Below, in pieces: positions 9,068 through 18,251 of a stretch of DNA of 64,000 bases (positions within the stretch are counted from its first letter, which is position 1; every line of letters starts with the position of its first letter). The position numbers and the translations under genes were made by a program. Location of the stretch: contig NZ_AQUY01000003.1 in assembly GCF_000372445.1 (NCBI RefSeq), forward strand, positions 229,726-293,725, read 5' to 3'. The notes under the pieces were generated by a model, which worked only from the letters and a program-made list of their open reading frames with translations, searched no databases and was not told where the DNA came from. The stretch is from Corynebacterium ulceribovis DSM 45146 (GTDB lineage Bacteria > Actinomycetota > Actinomycetes > Mycobacteriales > Mycobacteriaceae).

Positions 9068-10903
9068 TTAATTGTCGAACTTGCCGTCAATAAAGGCCTG
9101 ACGTGCTGGTCGACGTGCAATTTTACCTGCGGAGCTTCGTGGGATCAGGTTCTGGTCCACGATCCGTACATCGCTCGGGACGATGCCGTGCGTTGCAGAT
9201 ACTGCAGATCGAATTGCAGCGATAGCTTCTTCATCCCCTTCTGGGGTTGCATTGAAGTTTCTTTCTGCAATGATAACCAACTTTTCCACGTCGTCGCCCG
9301 GAATGGTAAACGCCGCGACCACAGCGGGCAGCACTTGCTTGGTAGCTGCTTCCGCGGTGTATTCCACGTCCTGTGGGTAGTGGTTACGGCCAGCGATGAC
9401 AATCAGGTCCTTGATGCGACCAGTGATGTGGATTTCGTCGTACAGGAAGCAGCCTAGGTCGCCGGTGGCCACCCAGTTCGCATCGTCTGCGACGCCTTCG
9501 GCGCGGGAGTTTTCCGCGCGGCGGCCAGCGAGCTTGTTGTGGAACGCTTCTGCCGACTTTTCTGCGTCGGTGATGTAGCCTGCTGGGACGTTGTCACCGG
9601 TCAGCCACAGTTCACCAATCAGACCATCGTCGAGCTCAACCTTGGTTTCCGGGTCGACCACGATGAGGTGCTGCGGCTTCGCCACCGAGCCATTGGACAT
9701 CAACGGCACCGAGTTCTCGGAGTTCGCCGCTACTTCTTGCGGCTTACCGGCGTTGAGGGAGTCGCGGTCCACCCAAGTCACGCGTGGATGCACGCCCAGC
9801 TGTGGCGTGGTGACCAGCAGCGTTGCTTCGGACAGGCCGTAGGACGGACGCAGTGCGTCGTCGCGCAGGCCGAATGGGGTGAAGTTCGCGAGGAATTCGC
9901 GGGTGGCCTTTTCGGTGACTGGCTCGGAGCCAATGACGATTGCTTCCACACCGGTCAGGTCCAAGGACTCGCCTTCGCCTGGCTTGCCGAAACGGTTGGC
10001 CAGCTCCAGTGCGAAGTTCGGGATGACGGTGTAGATGTGCTCTTCGTCATTGCGCTTGTTCATCTGTTCCAGCCAACGCTCTGGGTGCTGGATGAAGTCG
10101 CGTGGGCTCATCAAGGTCACTGGCAGGCCCATCGCCACCACGAGGGTGCCCAGCACGCAACCGAGGTTGTGGTGCATCGGCAGCCAGGTCACCAGGCGCA
10201 GCGGCAGCTTCAGGTGCACCGCACCGAATACCTGGAAGACGTTGGACAGCACCGAACGGCTGGTGATGTCGACGCCTTCTGGGTTGCGGGAGGAACCAGA
10301 GGTGAACATGAGGAATGCGCGGTCGTCGAGGCCCACTGCCCACTTCGGGTCTTCCGCGAAGGAGACGTAGGACTCCGCCAGAGAGCTTGGGATGGCGTCC
10401 ACTGCGAGGATGCGCGGACGCTCGGCTGCTGGTCGGTCAGCGAACAGGGCACGAACCTGCGGTGCGGAGACCTTGTTGGTCAGCACAATATCCACTGGGA
10501 CGCGTTCCAGCACGGAAGCAAGGTGGTCGCCGTGGCCCGGCTCCTTCGGGTCGTAGAGCGGCATGCCGGTCATACCGGCGTACATGGTGCCCAGGAAGCC
10601 GAAGAGGTACTCCGGGGAGTTTTCCATCAGGCAGGCAACCTTGGCACCTGGCTGACCAATCTGCTGCAGGCGGGCGGCGACAGCTTTGATGCGCTGGTTG
10701 ACGTCCCGCTTGGTGTAAATTACCTGCTCGCCATCACGCGATTCGGAGTAGTCCCAGTACTCGATCTGTGGCTCGTCAGAGGTGCCGCGCATTTCGTTGA
10801 CTGCGACCAGCATTTCTGCCAGGTTTGGGATGGAGAAGTCCGGCGGGAAGTTAAATTCGCCGTTTTCATCCAAAAACTGCTGCAACAGCATGTTCAGATC
10901 CAT
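9068..10903 (-). CDS. fadD32: Long-chain fatty-acyl-AMP ligase FadD32
   Basis: A 611-aa adenylate-forming enzyme that activates the long acyl chain as acyl-AMP and loads it onto the N-terminal ACP of Pks13. Visible motifs are the nucleotide-binding loop MFTSGSSRNPEGV (about residue 197), SYGLSEATL (about 350), and ITGRIKDLIVIAGRNHYPQDVE-like sequence near residue 490. The last motif, with PQD, is typical of acyl-AMP ligases (FAAL) rather than acyl-CoA ligases. AGGAG lies 8 bases before the ATG. It is first gene of the fadD32-pks13-accD unit and probably has its own promoter, since the upstream mytA operon ends in a terminator at about 11083-11102. C. glutamicum calls it fadD2. Confidence 0.95.
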   Translation of the reverse strand: MDLNMLLQQFLDENGEFNFPPDFSIPNLAEMLVAVNEMRGTSDEPQIEYWDYSESRDGEQVIYTKRDVNQRIKAVAARLQQIGQPGAKVACLMENSPEYLFGFLGTMYAGMTGMPLYDPKEPGHGDHLASVLERVPVDIVLTNKVSAPQVRALFADRPAAERPRILAVDAIPSSLAESYVSFAEDPKWAVGLDDRAFLMFTSGSSRNPEGVDITSRSVLSNVFQVFGAVHLKLPLRLVTWLPMHHNLGCVLGTLVVAMGLPVTLMSPRDFIQHPERWLEQMNKRNDEEHIYTVIPNFALELANRFGKPGEGESLDLTGVEAIVIGSEPVTEKATREFLANFTPFGLRDDALRPSYGLSEATLLVTTPQLGVHPRVTWVDRDSLNAGKPQEVAANSENSVPLMSNGSVAKPQHLIVVDPETKVELDDGLIGELWLTGDNVPAGYITDAEKSAEAFHNKLAGRRAENSRAEGVADDANWVATGDLGCFLYDEIHITGRIKDLIVIAGRNHYPQDVEYTAEAATKQVLPAVVAAFTIPGDDVEKLVIIAERNFNATPEGDEEAIAAIRSAVSATHGIVPSDVRIVDQNLIPRSSAGKIARRPARQAFIDGKFDN

Positions 10904-11078
10904 GGTGCTCCTAAGTTAGCTACGCGTGTTGGTTTATGGAATTTAGCTAGTAACGAAGCGCAGTCCGTTAGTAGTTACTTCGACTAAACGCTATCGCATA
11001 TTACTTTTGCTGTAGAAACTCTTTGCAAAACTACTCGGTTTTCATACATTTCCGGTAATCGTGCTAACCCCGCGCGGC

Positions 11079-11102
11079 AAAAGGCCAGCGAATCAACTGG
11101 CC
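11079..11102 (-). terminator. Terminator of the mytA-lipoprotein-cutinase operon
   Basis: Read on the minus strand: GGCCAG, 8-base loop, CTGGCC, then TTTTG. It lies 15 bases past the cutinase-like gene stop and separates it from the fadD32 promoter region (10904-11078). Confidence 0.75.
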
Positions 11103-11117
11103 ACGCCACCGGAACGC

Positions 11118-12044
11118 TTAGTAGTCCGGCGCACCATCAATCGTCGCCACGGCCCAACCAAAGGTCCATTTCGTGGCAGTAGTACCGTTCACGACTTTCG
11201 GGTTCGTGGCATAGCGCGCATGCACACCGTTGGCCTGAATCAGCTCATTGGCGCGCTGTAGTGCGTTGCCGATATCGCGCGGCGCATCACAGATGCTGTC
11301 ATTGGGCGCGCAGATTTCATTGGTGCGGTCATCGAGCTCACCGAAGCCACCCGGACGCGAGCCGCGCATGGACGCCCCAGGCGTGACGGCCTGCACCAGA
11401 GCACTGACCGGCTGCAGCGCAATTTCAGCGCCGATGCCCCGAACTTTGGTTCCGACATGGTTGCCGACACCAGGTTCGCGGCGACCGTCAGCAAGCAAGG
11501 TGACCCCAAGGACACGGTCGGCTGGAACGGGCCCACTACCCTGTCCAATTTCGGACGCTAAATCGCCCAACATTACGGCACCTTGGGAAAACCCGATCAG
11601 GACAAAGTTCGTCAGCGGGCATTCCTTATTCGTGGCCTGCATTTCGGCGACGATTTTGTTGTAGCCCTCGGTCCGCGACGCATCGTAGGTCATTTCGTGC
11701 ATCGCATTGATGTTCTTGAACTGCGCCGTGTACGGCACGGTCCACACTTTGAGGCGGTCTTCGCCGTACTTATCCTGCAGCGGTTTGGTAATCCGCAGCA
11801 TGAGGGATTTCGGGTTGAACGTCGGGTTCATCGGATCATCCGATGGCGACGACTCCCACGTGCCCGGCGCGGAAATCAGTTCCACATCCGAGCAGTGTGC
11901 TGGTTGTTGCGCCGTTGGCGAGGTGGTTTTGGGTTTGCCAGGCATGCCCGGCTGTCCTGGTTGCTCACCCAACCAGGTGCCCACACCCAAAACAATCACG
12001 ACAAGCAGCAGCGCAACAGCCACCACGGTTAGTACTTTTCTCAT
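11118..12044 (-). CDS. Cutinase-family cell-envelope lipase/thioesterase (Culp6/Rv3802c type)
   Basis: A 308-aa alpha/beta hydrolase with an N-terminal membrane anchor (residues about 4-24) and a Pro/Gly linker. The nucleophile is Ser about 153 in GFSQGAV. The C-terminal CAPNDSICDAP (catalytic Asp, disulphide Cys) and GVHARY (His) complete the cutinase triad. In M. tuberculosis the equivalent gene lies in the same place between the mycolyltransferase and fadD32; its product is an essential envelope phospholipase/thioesterase linked to mycolate metabolism. It starts 5 bases after the DUF732 lipoprotein gene, so they share a transcript. The substrate here is inferred from synteny. Confidence 0.9.
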   Translation of the reverse strand: MRKVLTVVAVALLLVVIVLGVGTWLGEQPGQPGMPGKPKTTSPTAQQPAHCSDVELISAPGTWESSPSDDPMNPTFNPKSLMLRITKPLQDKYGEDRLKVWTVPYTAQFKNINAMHEMTYDASRTEGYNKIVAEMQATNKECPLTNFVLIGFSQGAVMLGDLASEIGQGSGPVPADRVLGVTLLADGRREPGVGNHVGTKVRGIGAEIALQPVSALVQAVTPGASMRGSRPGGFGELDDRTNEICAPNDSICDAPRDIGNALQRANELIQANGVHARYATNPKVVNGTTATKWTFGWAVATIDGAPDY

Positions 12045-12049
12045 GCCTT

Positions 12050-12565
12050 TTAGCAGTAGACCTTCTTCGCGGATTCCGCAATTAGCTGGGCTGCTTCTTT
12101 ACCTTCCAGCTCAGTCTTTTTCTGCGCCACCAACTGGCCGCCAACTGCTGCCGTCACAAACTCGCGCTTGTTTTCCTTCTCCGCAACGCACACTTCATGC
12201 GCGGTGCCGATCAGCTGGTCAGCGATTTCACCTTCGGTGTCAATACCGCCGTGCTGCAGCAGTTTCAGGTATTCCTTGTCGTCTTCCGACCGCGGAATCT
12301 GCTGGTTCGGCGCTTCGTCAATTTCTTCGGCGCCGGTTTCGTCTACAGGTTCGTCGGCCGCGCCAGGTTCCGAGGTGGTGCTGGTCTCCGAGCTTGTTGA
12401 CGATTCCTTGCCCTCTGAGGACTTCTCGTCACTCAAGGTGGCAACGGTACTGATAGAGCTGTCCTGGCCGGAGTCTGCGGTGGAGCCACCGCAAGCCGAC
12501 AGCGTGAAGGTCAGTGCGGCTGCGGCGGCAAGCGCCGCAGCTTTAGTGAATTTCGAGGTGTTCAT
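12050..12565 (-). CDS. DUF732-type lipoprotein in the mycolyltransferase operon
   Basis: A 171-aa exported protein. Its signal peptide ends in the lipobox LSAC (Cys at about residue 25), so it should be lipid-anchored on the outer face of the membrane. An acidic Ser/Glu/Thr-rich linker (about 27-95) leads to a small helical domain (about 95-171) with two Cys (HEVC ... KVYC), resembling DUF732, a mycolata domain without known function. Its ATG shares one base with the stop of mytA (TAATG), so translation is coupled. Its place between a mycolyltransferase and a cutinase-like lipase points to envelope mycolate traffic, but that is inference. Confidence 0.85.
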   Translation of the reverse strand: MNTSKFTKAAALAAAAALTFTLSACGGSTADSGQDSSISTVATLSDEKSSEGKESSTSSETSTTSEPGAADEPVDETGAEEIDEAPNQQIPRSEDDKEYLKLLQHGGIDTEGEIADQLIGTAHEVCVAEKENKREFVTAAVGGQLVAQKKTELEGKEAAQLIAESAKKVYC

Positions 12566-14550
12566 TAGTTCCGAGATCCCTTAACTACACCGTTGTGTTG
12601 CTCGATGGTGCCGTGCTGGAATTTCTGGCGTTCGCCGCCGGAGGCTGGGCGTTCGAAGTCAGCGGATGGGAAGCCGTATGGGCCGTTTTCCCACTTCTTC
12701 TTGCCCCATTCGTCGAAGATTGGTCCGTAGAGGATGTAGTTCGCACCGGTGGCACGGCTGAAGTAGATATTGCCCTTGTCGAAAGCGTTGAAGGAACCAC
12801 CCTTGACCTTGGTTTCCTTGGCAGCTGGCTTTGGCCAGCCTAGTGGAGATTCAGCTGGGCCACCGGCGTCCAGATACTTCTTCTCGATGGCGCCGTAGAG
12901 TACTGCGCCCTTCTTCTGCGGGTTCAGGTAGACCGCACCCTTCTGGAACTGCTGACGCACACCGTCGCCAACTTTTTGGCGGCTGCCGGTTGGGTAGCCC
13001 AGTGGGCCCTTTTCCCAACCAGATTCGCCCCACACCTTGAACACATCGTTGAAGACAATGTGTGCGCCGGTCTGTGGTGTCCAGTAGATAGCACCATTCT
13101 GGAAGGTGTTGTAGCGACCCTTGCGGTCTGGGGTGACGCGCTCACCGGAGGTTGGGAAGCCCAGGGCAGAACCTGGACCGCCAGCTTCGGCGTAGCGGGC
13201 ACCGATGCGGCCCATCACTGGGTGAGCACCAGTCTTTGCAGACCAGTACATGGTGCCGTGCTGGTACTGCTGGGCAACGCCCTTGCCACCAGCGACCGGG
13301 TACTCGTTACCTACGCAGGCACCGAGCTTTGGATTCTTCGCAATGTACTTGCCGATTTCGCCACCGGAGGTGCACTTAGCACCGCGGTCGCCTTCTGGCA
13401 GCTTCAGCGCGTCGGCGATGTATGGCCACGCCTGACCCATTTCGTACTGCCAGTATGGCCAAGAGTGGGTACCGGATGGACGGAAGCGGCTGATGACCTT
13501 CACGCCGGCAGCGTTTGCGGCGTTAACGAAGGTCTGGCTGGTCATGCGGGAGAGCACTTCGAGGCCGAAACCTGCGGTGTTGGTTGGGATGCCGGCGATG
13601 TTGGAGTCCTTGTCCCACGCGCCGGTGTTACCGGAGCCGGAAGAGACGTAGACGGTCATGTCCTTGAGCAGGTGGACGCCCTGCTTCGGGTCGTGTTCGT
13701 GCCAGTCCTTGGAGCCGTATGGGCCCCACATCTTCTGGGCGTCGTAGCCGCCTGCGTCCTGCATGGCACCGCCGATGGCTTGTGGCATGCCGGTGGAGGT
13801 GGTGTCGAGGTAACCGGAGAAGGAACCGGCGAACTTCCACAGCTTCGGGTGGCGGGTTGCCAGGTTCATGACAGCGGTGCCGCCCATGGACAGGCCGTAG
13901 ATGGCGCGGTCGTCGTTGGCGCGCCAGCCGTTGCTGAGCACTGGCAGCAGTTCGTCAATCAAGTAGGTTTCCCACTTGTAGTGCTTGCCCTTGTCTGGCT
14001 GCTGCCAGTCAGAGTAGAAGGAGGACTGGCCACCGACTGGCATGACAACCAGTACGTTCTTGTCGGCGTAGTGCGACTCGATGTTGGTTTCCAGGGTCCA
14101 GCCGGAGTGGTCTTCGCGGGCGCGCAGACCGTCCATTGCCCAGACGGTTGGGAACTTGCGGTCTGGCTGTGCGTGCCAGTCGCGTGGCAGCAGCAGGCGA
14201 ACCTGCAGTGGCTTACCTGGCATGGCCTTGGAGTTAACGTACAGCGCGACTTCGCGGTTGGTCAGCCATTCCACACGGTTGATGGACACGCCCTCTGGCA
14301 GGCCTTCCACCTTTGGGTATTCAGTGCGGATTGGGTTGCGTGGTGCGTTACCGGTCGCCTCACCTGGGCGTGGGCCAGGCGCTGGGGTGCCGATGCTGCT
14401 CTGTGCCTGCACGTTTTCAACTGGTGCGGCGGTGGCTGGCTGCGCAACGAATGGGATAACGGCTACAGCCATGACTGGCGCCGTGATGGTGGCTACGACG
14501 CGACGTGCCATCGGGGCAAGGCCCGAAATTTGCTTCCGGATAGGTCGCAT
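12565..14550 (-). CDS. mytA: Trehalose O-corynomycolyltransferase with LGFP repeats (PS1/Cop1/MytA)
   Basis: A 661-aa secreted esterase of the antigen 85 family. It transfers corynomycolyl groups between trehalose monomycolate, trehalose and arabinogalactan in the outer envelope. The signal peptide ends near ATAAP (about residue 42). The esterase domain (about 80-390) has the nucleophile Ser 221 in GLSMGG and the conserved GTHSWPYW near its end. The C-terminal region carries LGFP-type repeats (ALGFPTSGE, PLGYPTGSR, PLGWPKP, PYGFPSAD), which bind the cell wall. AGAAGGA precedes the ATG. It is first of a three-gene operon with the DUF732 lipoprotein and cutinase. An unusually long leader upstream contains a clean palindrome. 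Confidence 0.95.
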   Translation of the reverse strand: MRPIRKQISGLAPMARRVVATITAPVMAVAVIPFVAQPATAAPVENVQAQSSIGTPAPGPRPGEATGNAPRNPIRTEYPKVEGLPEGVSINRVEWLTNREVALYVNSKAMPGKPLQVRLLLPRDWHAQPDRKFPTVWAMDGLRAREDHSGWTLETNIESHYADKNVLVVMPVGGQSSFYSDWQQPDKGKHYKWETYLIDELLPVLSNGWRANDDRAIYGLSMGGTAVMNLATRHPKLWKFAGSFSGYLDTTSTGMPQAIGGAMQDAGGYDAQKMWGPYGSKDWHEHDPKQGVHLLKDMTVYVSSGSGNTGAWDKDSNIAGIPTNTAGFGLEVLSRMTSQTFVNAANAAGVKVISRFRPSGTHSWPYWQYEMGQAWPYIADALKLPEGDRGAKCTSGGEIGKYIAKNPKLGACVGNEYPVAGGKGVAQQYQHGTMYWSAKTGAHPVMGRIGARYAEAGGPGSALGFPTSGERVTPDRKGRYNTFQNGAIYWTPQTGAHIVFNDVFKVWGESGWEKGPLGYPTGSRQKVGDGVRQQFQKGAVYLNPQKKGAVLYGAIEKKYLDAGGPAESPLGWPKPAAKETKVKGGSFNAFDKGNIYFSRATGANYILYGPIFDEWGKKKWENGPYGFPSADFERPASGGERQKFQHGTIEQHNGVVKGSRN

Positions 14551-14798
14551 GTGGTTGTCCTTCTAAGTCGAATGAGGTCGGTGCTGAACGTGACGGGTAC
14601 CTGGTCACCTGCGAGGCGGCGCTGGTGTGAGCAGCTCCGTCGGTTGTCGGTTTCCAGGCGCGTGGAATTCTTACCGGACCACAGTGCAGACGCTCCGAAG
14701 GTTCCCCTCCTCCGGCATCATCCACGTAAATGCGTGGGCTACGGTTGATCCTTTTGTACCCGGTAGATCGTCCGGGATTGCGAAGACTCGCGGATAAA

Positions 14799-14821
14799 CT
14801 CAAGTTTAAGTACAACTTGAG
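14799..14821. promoter_or_regulatory. Palindrome upstream of mytA, possible operator
   Basis: CTCAAGTT (14799-14806), 7-base spacer, AACTTGAG (14814-14821): a perfect 8-bp inverted repeat in AT-rich sequence about 250 bases upstream of the mytA start. The size and symmetry suit a dimeric regulator. No regulator is assigned. Confidence 0.45.
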
Positions 14822-14880
14822 AGTTTTCCAAGAGGGCGCCACTGCGGGTCCGAAGTCGCTGATATCCCCCAAGATCGACA

Positions 14881-14919
14881 AAAGGCACTCGGTCGATTGC
14901 TTTTCGACGGAGTGCCTTT
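14881..14919 (-). terminator. Terminator of mytB
   Basis: AAAGGCACTC (14881-14890) pairs perfectly with GAGTGCCTTT (14910-14919), and an inner GTCGA/TCGAC stem extends it. On the minus strand the hairpin is followed by TTTTG. It lies 26 bases past the mytB stop. Confidence 0.9.
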
Positions 14920-14945
14920 AGCGGTTTTCAGTAAACAGTGAGCGC

Positions 14946-15968
14946 TTAAGCGCCGAGCACGCGCAGAATCTGCGGACGTGCATCACGCAGCTCCTGGCGC
15001 CAGTATGGCCAAGAGTGGGTGCCGCGAGAGTCGTAACGAACGGTTGGGTTCAGACCGCTCAGGCGTGCCTTCGCCTCGAAGTCGAGGGAGGATGCCCGGG
15101 ACAGGCCTTCCAGCACGATGCCGTTGAAGGTGTGGTAGACCTGCTCCAGCGATTCTGGCTGGTCGTACTTACCTGGGATGCCGGTGTTGGAAGAGATGTA
15201 GATATCCAGGCCGCGCATCTTGTCGGTCAGGTAGAACGGGTCGTTTTCCATCCAGCGCTTGGAGTAAGGCGCACCGTACATGTCAACACCGCTGAATCCA
15301 CCAGCGTCACGCTGAGCCAGCATGATCATCGACTGCATACCTGGTGCGGTGGTGTGCAGGTAGCCAGAGAAGGACAGTGCCTGCTTGAACTGGTTGCGGT
15401 GCTTAGCAGCCAAGGTCAGCGCTGCGGAACCACCCATGGACAGACCCACGATGGAGTTGTTCGTGCGGGACACACCGAAGTTACGTGCCAAGTAGTCCGG
15501 CAGTTCCTTGGTCAGGAAGGTTTCCCACTTGTAAATCTTGGTGCCGCGGTTGCTGCGAGCTGGAGCGTTCCAGTCTGCGTAGAAGGAAGACTCACCGCCC
15601 ACTGGCATGATCAGGTTGACGTTGTCGTTACGGAAGGTGCGAGGTGCCTGGCCTTCGCCCCACTGCCAAGCATTGGTGCGTTCGGTTGCACGCAGACCAT
15701 CCAGCAGGTACAGGCCAGCGCTACCGCCGCGGGCCGCAACCTGAATCTGAACGGTGATGTGCCGCTTCATGGCTGGCGAGTAGACCTTGCATCGCTGAAC
15801 GCCGCCGTGGACGCCGCCTTCCCAAGAGCAGCCAGCCCGCAGGTGCGAGCGATTCGCGTTGGCCGGGGTTGGGTCAGCAAAAAGCATGACGCCAATCATG
15901 GATGCGAGCGCCACCAGTACAGCGGCGAGTCGCATGACAACGCGTCGGCTGCCGGTAAAGGTAGTCAT
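14946..15968 (-). CDS. mytB: Corynomycolyltransferase, short form (MytB/Cmt2)
   Basis: A 340-aa secreted antigen-85-family mycolyltransferase without the LGFP tail of its neighbour. The signal peptide ends near PANAN (about residue 38). Conserved blocks are YLLDGLRA, GGESSFYADW, the nucleophile Ser 177 in GLSMGG, and the C-terminal GTHSWPYWRQEL. It makes trehalose dimycolate and/or mycolylates arabinogalactan; the split of work with MytA cannot be read from sequence. It lies between mytA and aftB, as fbpA does in M. tuberculosis. It is probably transcribed alone: a terminator follows, and 261 bases separate it from aftB upstream. Confidence 0.93.
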   Translation of the reverse strand: MTTFTGSRRVVMRLAAVLVALASMIGVMLFADPTPANANRSHLRAGCSWEGGVHGGVQRCKVYSPAMKRHITVQIQVAARGGSAGLYLLDGLRATERTNAWQWGEGQAPRTFRNDNVNLIMPVGGESSFYADWNAPARSNRGTKIYKWETFLTKELPDYLARNFGVSRTNNSIVGLSMGGSAALTLAAKHRNQFKQALSFSGYLHTTAPGMQSMIMLAQRDAGGFSGVDMYGAPYSKRWMENDPFYLTDKMRGLDIYISSNTGIPGKYDQPESLEQVYHTFNGIVLEGLSRASSLDFEAKARLSGLNPTVRYDSRGTHSWPYWRQELRDARPQILRVLGA

Positions 15969-16115
15969 TTTTCTCCTTGAAATTCTTTCTTGTCCCCGGA
16001 AAAAGTCCAGTTTCTTCGGAAGTTACGTATTCGTTACATCGGATAGACCGCTCTTACGTTACGCAATCGCAACAATAAGATCATCTTTTCCCTAGAAATT
16101 TCCTAAGGAGCAAAT

Positions 16116-16145
16116 ATGCAGCGCAGGCGAACTGGACACCCGTGA
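16116..16145 (+). other. Orphan ribosome site with 9-codon open frame
   Basis: AAGGAG (16105-16110) sits 5 bases before an ATG that opens a 9-residue frame (MQRRRTGHP) ending at 16145. It lies in the 261-bp gap between mytB and aftB, on the strand opposite to both. The next 60 bases hold no gene on that strand. It may be chance, a leader peptide without a downstream gene, or the remnant of a deleted gene. Confidence 0.25.
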
Positions 16146-16229
16146 AACGCTTTCGCTGGCGAACTTACCCCGCCCCCGCGACCTGCACAACTGAGAATTA
16201 CGGCCAGTAACACTTAACGGGGGCAGCAG

Positions 16230-18206
16230 CTACCGCGGCTCATCGAGCTGCACATTCACGGACCAATGGATCGGATCCGCCACTTCCCGCAGGTCCACAT
16301 ACTCTTCCGCTGTGCCATCCACCTCTAGCGTCCGACCATCAGTTAAAGAAAACTTAATATTCGTCAAAAAGCGTTGTGCCGACATTGGTTCCCGGTAAGT
16401 GGCCACCAACTGCTGCAACCCTTCCGTCTTCTGGGCATGCTCCGCCTGCAGCACCAACTCCTGGTTCATATAGCGCGGCAGCGTCTTCACATACACCGGC
16501 GAATCCGCAACGCCCCACTCCAACGGCAGATTCTTATCGTGGCCAATGCGGCCGTCTTCCATGCGCTCCGTCCGAGCGGCAAGCGGATTAGCCAAACCAA
16601 TCTGGTCCAAAACGCGCACATCCAACGGCGCCAACGCCGAGGTCATACCCAAGTTCGTAAACCACACCGTCGTCGGGGAGCCAGCGTCGGCAACCTGCGG
16701 CGCGTACTTATTACGTGGAATCGCGAGCCAACCATAAAGATTGTCGCCATTGTCATCCACACCAGTGCGGATAGGCACCATCATGCCGACTTGGCCATCT
16801 TCCTCATAGGTGGCGATGGCCTTCGTATACCCCGTCATCCGCTCAAAGTGCGCAAAATCGGTCGCGTACAGCGGCCGTTCGACACCGGTGAACTGGGCAT
16901 AGAAACTCCGCTCATCCACCACGACTTTGCCCGCACTCAAGTCAGCTGGCACCTTGCCCTTGTGTGCACCATCGACGATGAGCCAGCTCCAGCAGACCAA
17001 GCCCACAAACCCCGCCAAACTCAGCACGGAAACTGGCCAATGCGTCAACAAGCGGGTCGGACGCAAATCAAACACCGGCAGGCACATCACTGGCAACAGC
17101 AACGCAAACAGCGGAATCAATGCCATCCGGCCGTGCATAAAGTCGCCGCCAACCCGAATGACATACGCAAAGTGGAGCAGCGCAACCACAATCATTGCAG
17201 TAGTAATAGTGGCGGCGCTGCGGGCAGCAGCCACCCGATTCTTCCGAATGTGCTGCCAAGACGCCGAACGTGCAACAAAGGCCTGCGGGCCAAACCCCAG
17301 CGCCAACCCCGCAACAAGCAGCACCATCGCGAGCCCAAACCACACCGCGTACGGGTTAGCCAGGTCCTCGATATAGACCCAGCCGGTGCCCCACATCGCA
17401 TCGGAAGCGGACTTCGCCACCGCCGTGTGTGGCGTCAGCAGGCCGTAGTAGCCCATCCGGAAAATCTGATACGCCAGCGGCACCGGCACCGCCACCAGCA
17501 AAATCATTGCGCGGCGGCTCCAATTAGCCGCACCAAACAGCATCACCAACCCGAAAACGCCGCCGTATAGCACCAACTCGGGCCGCACCAGCCAGCTCAA
17601 GCCAACCCAAAACGCTAGCACCCACGTGGCGAAACTTTCGGGCTCATCAGCACCCGGCCGGGTCTCAATCCACCACAGCGACAGCGCCCACAGCACGGCT
17701 AGCCAGAAAATGCTCAGTCCCCACTCCAAACCGGAGGTGGCAAAGTCTCGGGCCGGCGGCAACGCCAGATACACCAGCGCACCGAACGGCAAAATCAGCT
17801 GCGTGCGGCCAGCTCCGGTGCGGGCGCGCCGCCACAGCAAACCGGTTGTTGCTGTGGCAATCGCCAGCGCCGCCACCGACAACACCAACGCCAACCACAT
17901 CGCAATGGCTTCCAGGCGGGCATCGGTCAGTTTCGCGCCAACATAAATCAGGTACTGCCACAGAGTGGAGGTGTTCGTCTCCACTCGCTCCCCGGCATTA
18001 AACACTGGGCCGTTTCCGGCGAGCAGGTTGCGGACGGTGCGCAACACAATCAAGCCATCATCGGACATCCACCGGCGGCGCCATGCACCAATCGCGAAAA
18101 GCACTGTGGTGACCACCACGGTGGCCAGCAAAGACACAAAAGACGCCCACGGCGCCCATGCCTGCAAAGAGGTAGGGCGCCGGTGATGGCTTGGGGTGGC
18201 TGTCAT
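16230..18206 (-). CDS. aftB: Terminal arabinofuranosyltransferase AftB
   Basis: A 658-aa GT-C membrane enzyme that adds the terminal beta-1,2-arabinofuranose residues to arabinan, using decaprenyl-phosphoarabinose on the outside of the membrane. About ten hydrophobic segments fill residues 20-440. The first loop carries the acidic pair WMSDDG (about residues 49-54), typical of GT-C catalytic sites. The C-terminal 220 residues form a soluble extracytoplasmic domain. The assignment rests on these features and on the order mytB-aftB-ubiA, the same as Rv3804c-Rv3805c-Rv3806c. No good ribosome site precedes the ATG. Automated pipelines sometimes call this family ZomB. Confidence 0.9.
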   Translation of the reverse strand: MTATPSHHRRPTSLQAWAPWASFVSLLATVVVTTVLFAIGAWRRRWMSDDGLIVLRTVRNLLAGNGPVFNAGERVETNTSTLWQYLIYVGAKLTDARLEAIAMWLALVLSVAALAIATATTGLLWRRARTGAGRTQLILPFGALVYLALPPARDFATSGLEWGLSIFWLAVLWALSLWWIETRPGADEPESFATWVLAFWVGLSWLVRPELVLYGGVFGLVMLFGAANWSRRAMILLVAVPVPLAYQIFRMGYYGLLTPHTAVAKSASDAMWGTGWVYIEDLANPYAVWFGLAMVLLVAGLALGFGPQAFVARSASWQHIRKNRVAAARSAATITTAMIVVALLHFAYVIRVGGDFMHGRMALIPLFALLLPVMCLPVFDLRPTRLLTHWPVSVLSLAGFVGLVCWSWLIVDGAHKGKVPADLSAGKVVVDERSFYAQFTGVERPLYATDFAHFERMTGYTKAIATYEEDGQVGMMVPIRTGVDDNGDNLYGWLAIPRNKYAPQVADAGSPTTVWFTNLGMTSALAPLDVRVLDQIGLANPLAARTERMEDGRIGHDKNLPLEWGVADSPVYVKTLPRYMNQELVLQAEHAQKTEGLQQLVATYREPMSAQRFLTNIKFSLTDGRTLEVDGTAEEYVDLREVADPIHWSVNVQLDEPR

Positions 18207-18251
18207 GTTCGTAAATGCTACTGAACTAAGAAACGAACCACGAAATGCTGG

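Larger units (their letters stand above)
14551..14945. promoter_or_regulatory. 395-bp mytA upstream region
   Basis: No gene seen. On the minus strand it holds, from right to left, the mytB terminator (14881-14919), an 8-bp inverted repeat (14799-14821), a small hairpin CCACG-TAAATG-CGTGG (14722-14737), and the ribosome site of mytA. The mytA promoter must lie here; I cannot place the -10/-35 with confidence. Confidence 0.6.

Noticed and set aside
12976..14748. Long plus-strand open frame opposite mytA
   Set aside because: Trp/Val/Gly-rich antisense translation of the mycolyltransferase gene without ribosome site or motifs.
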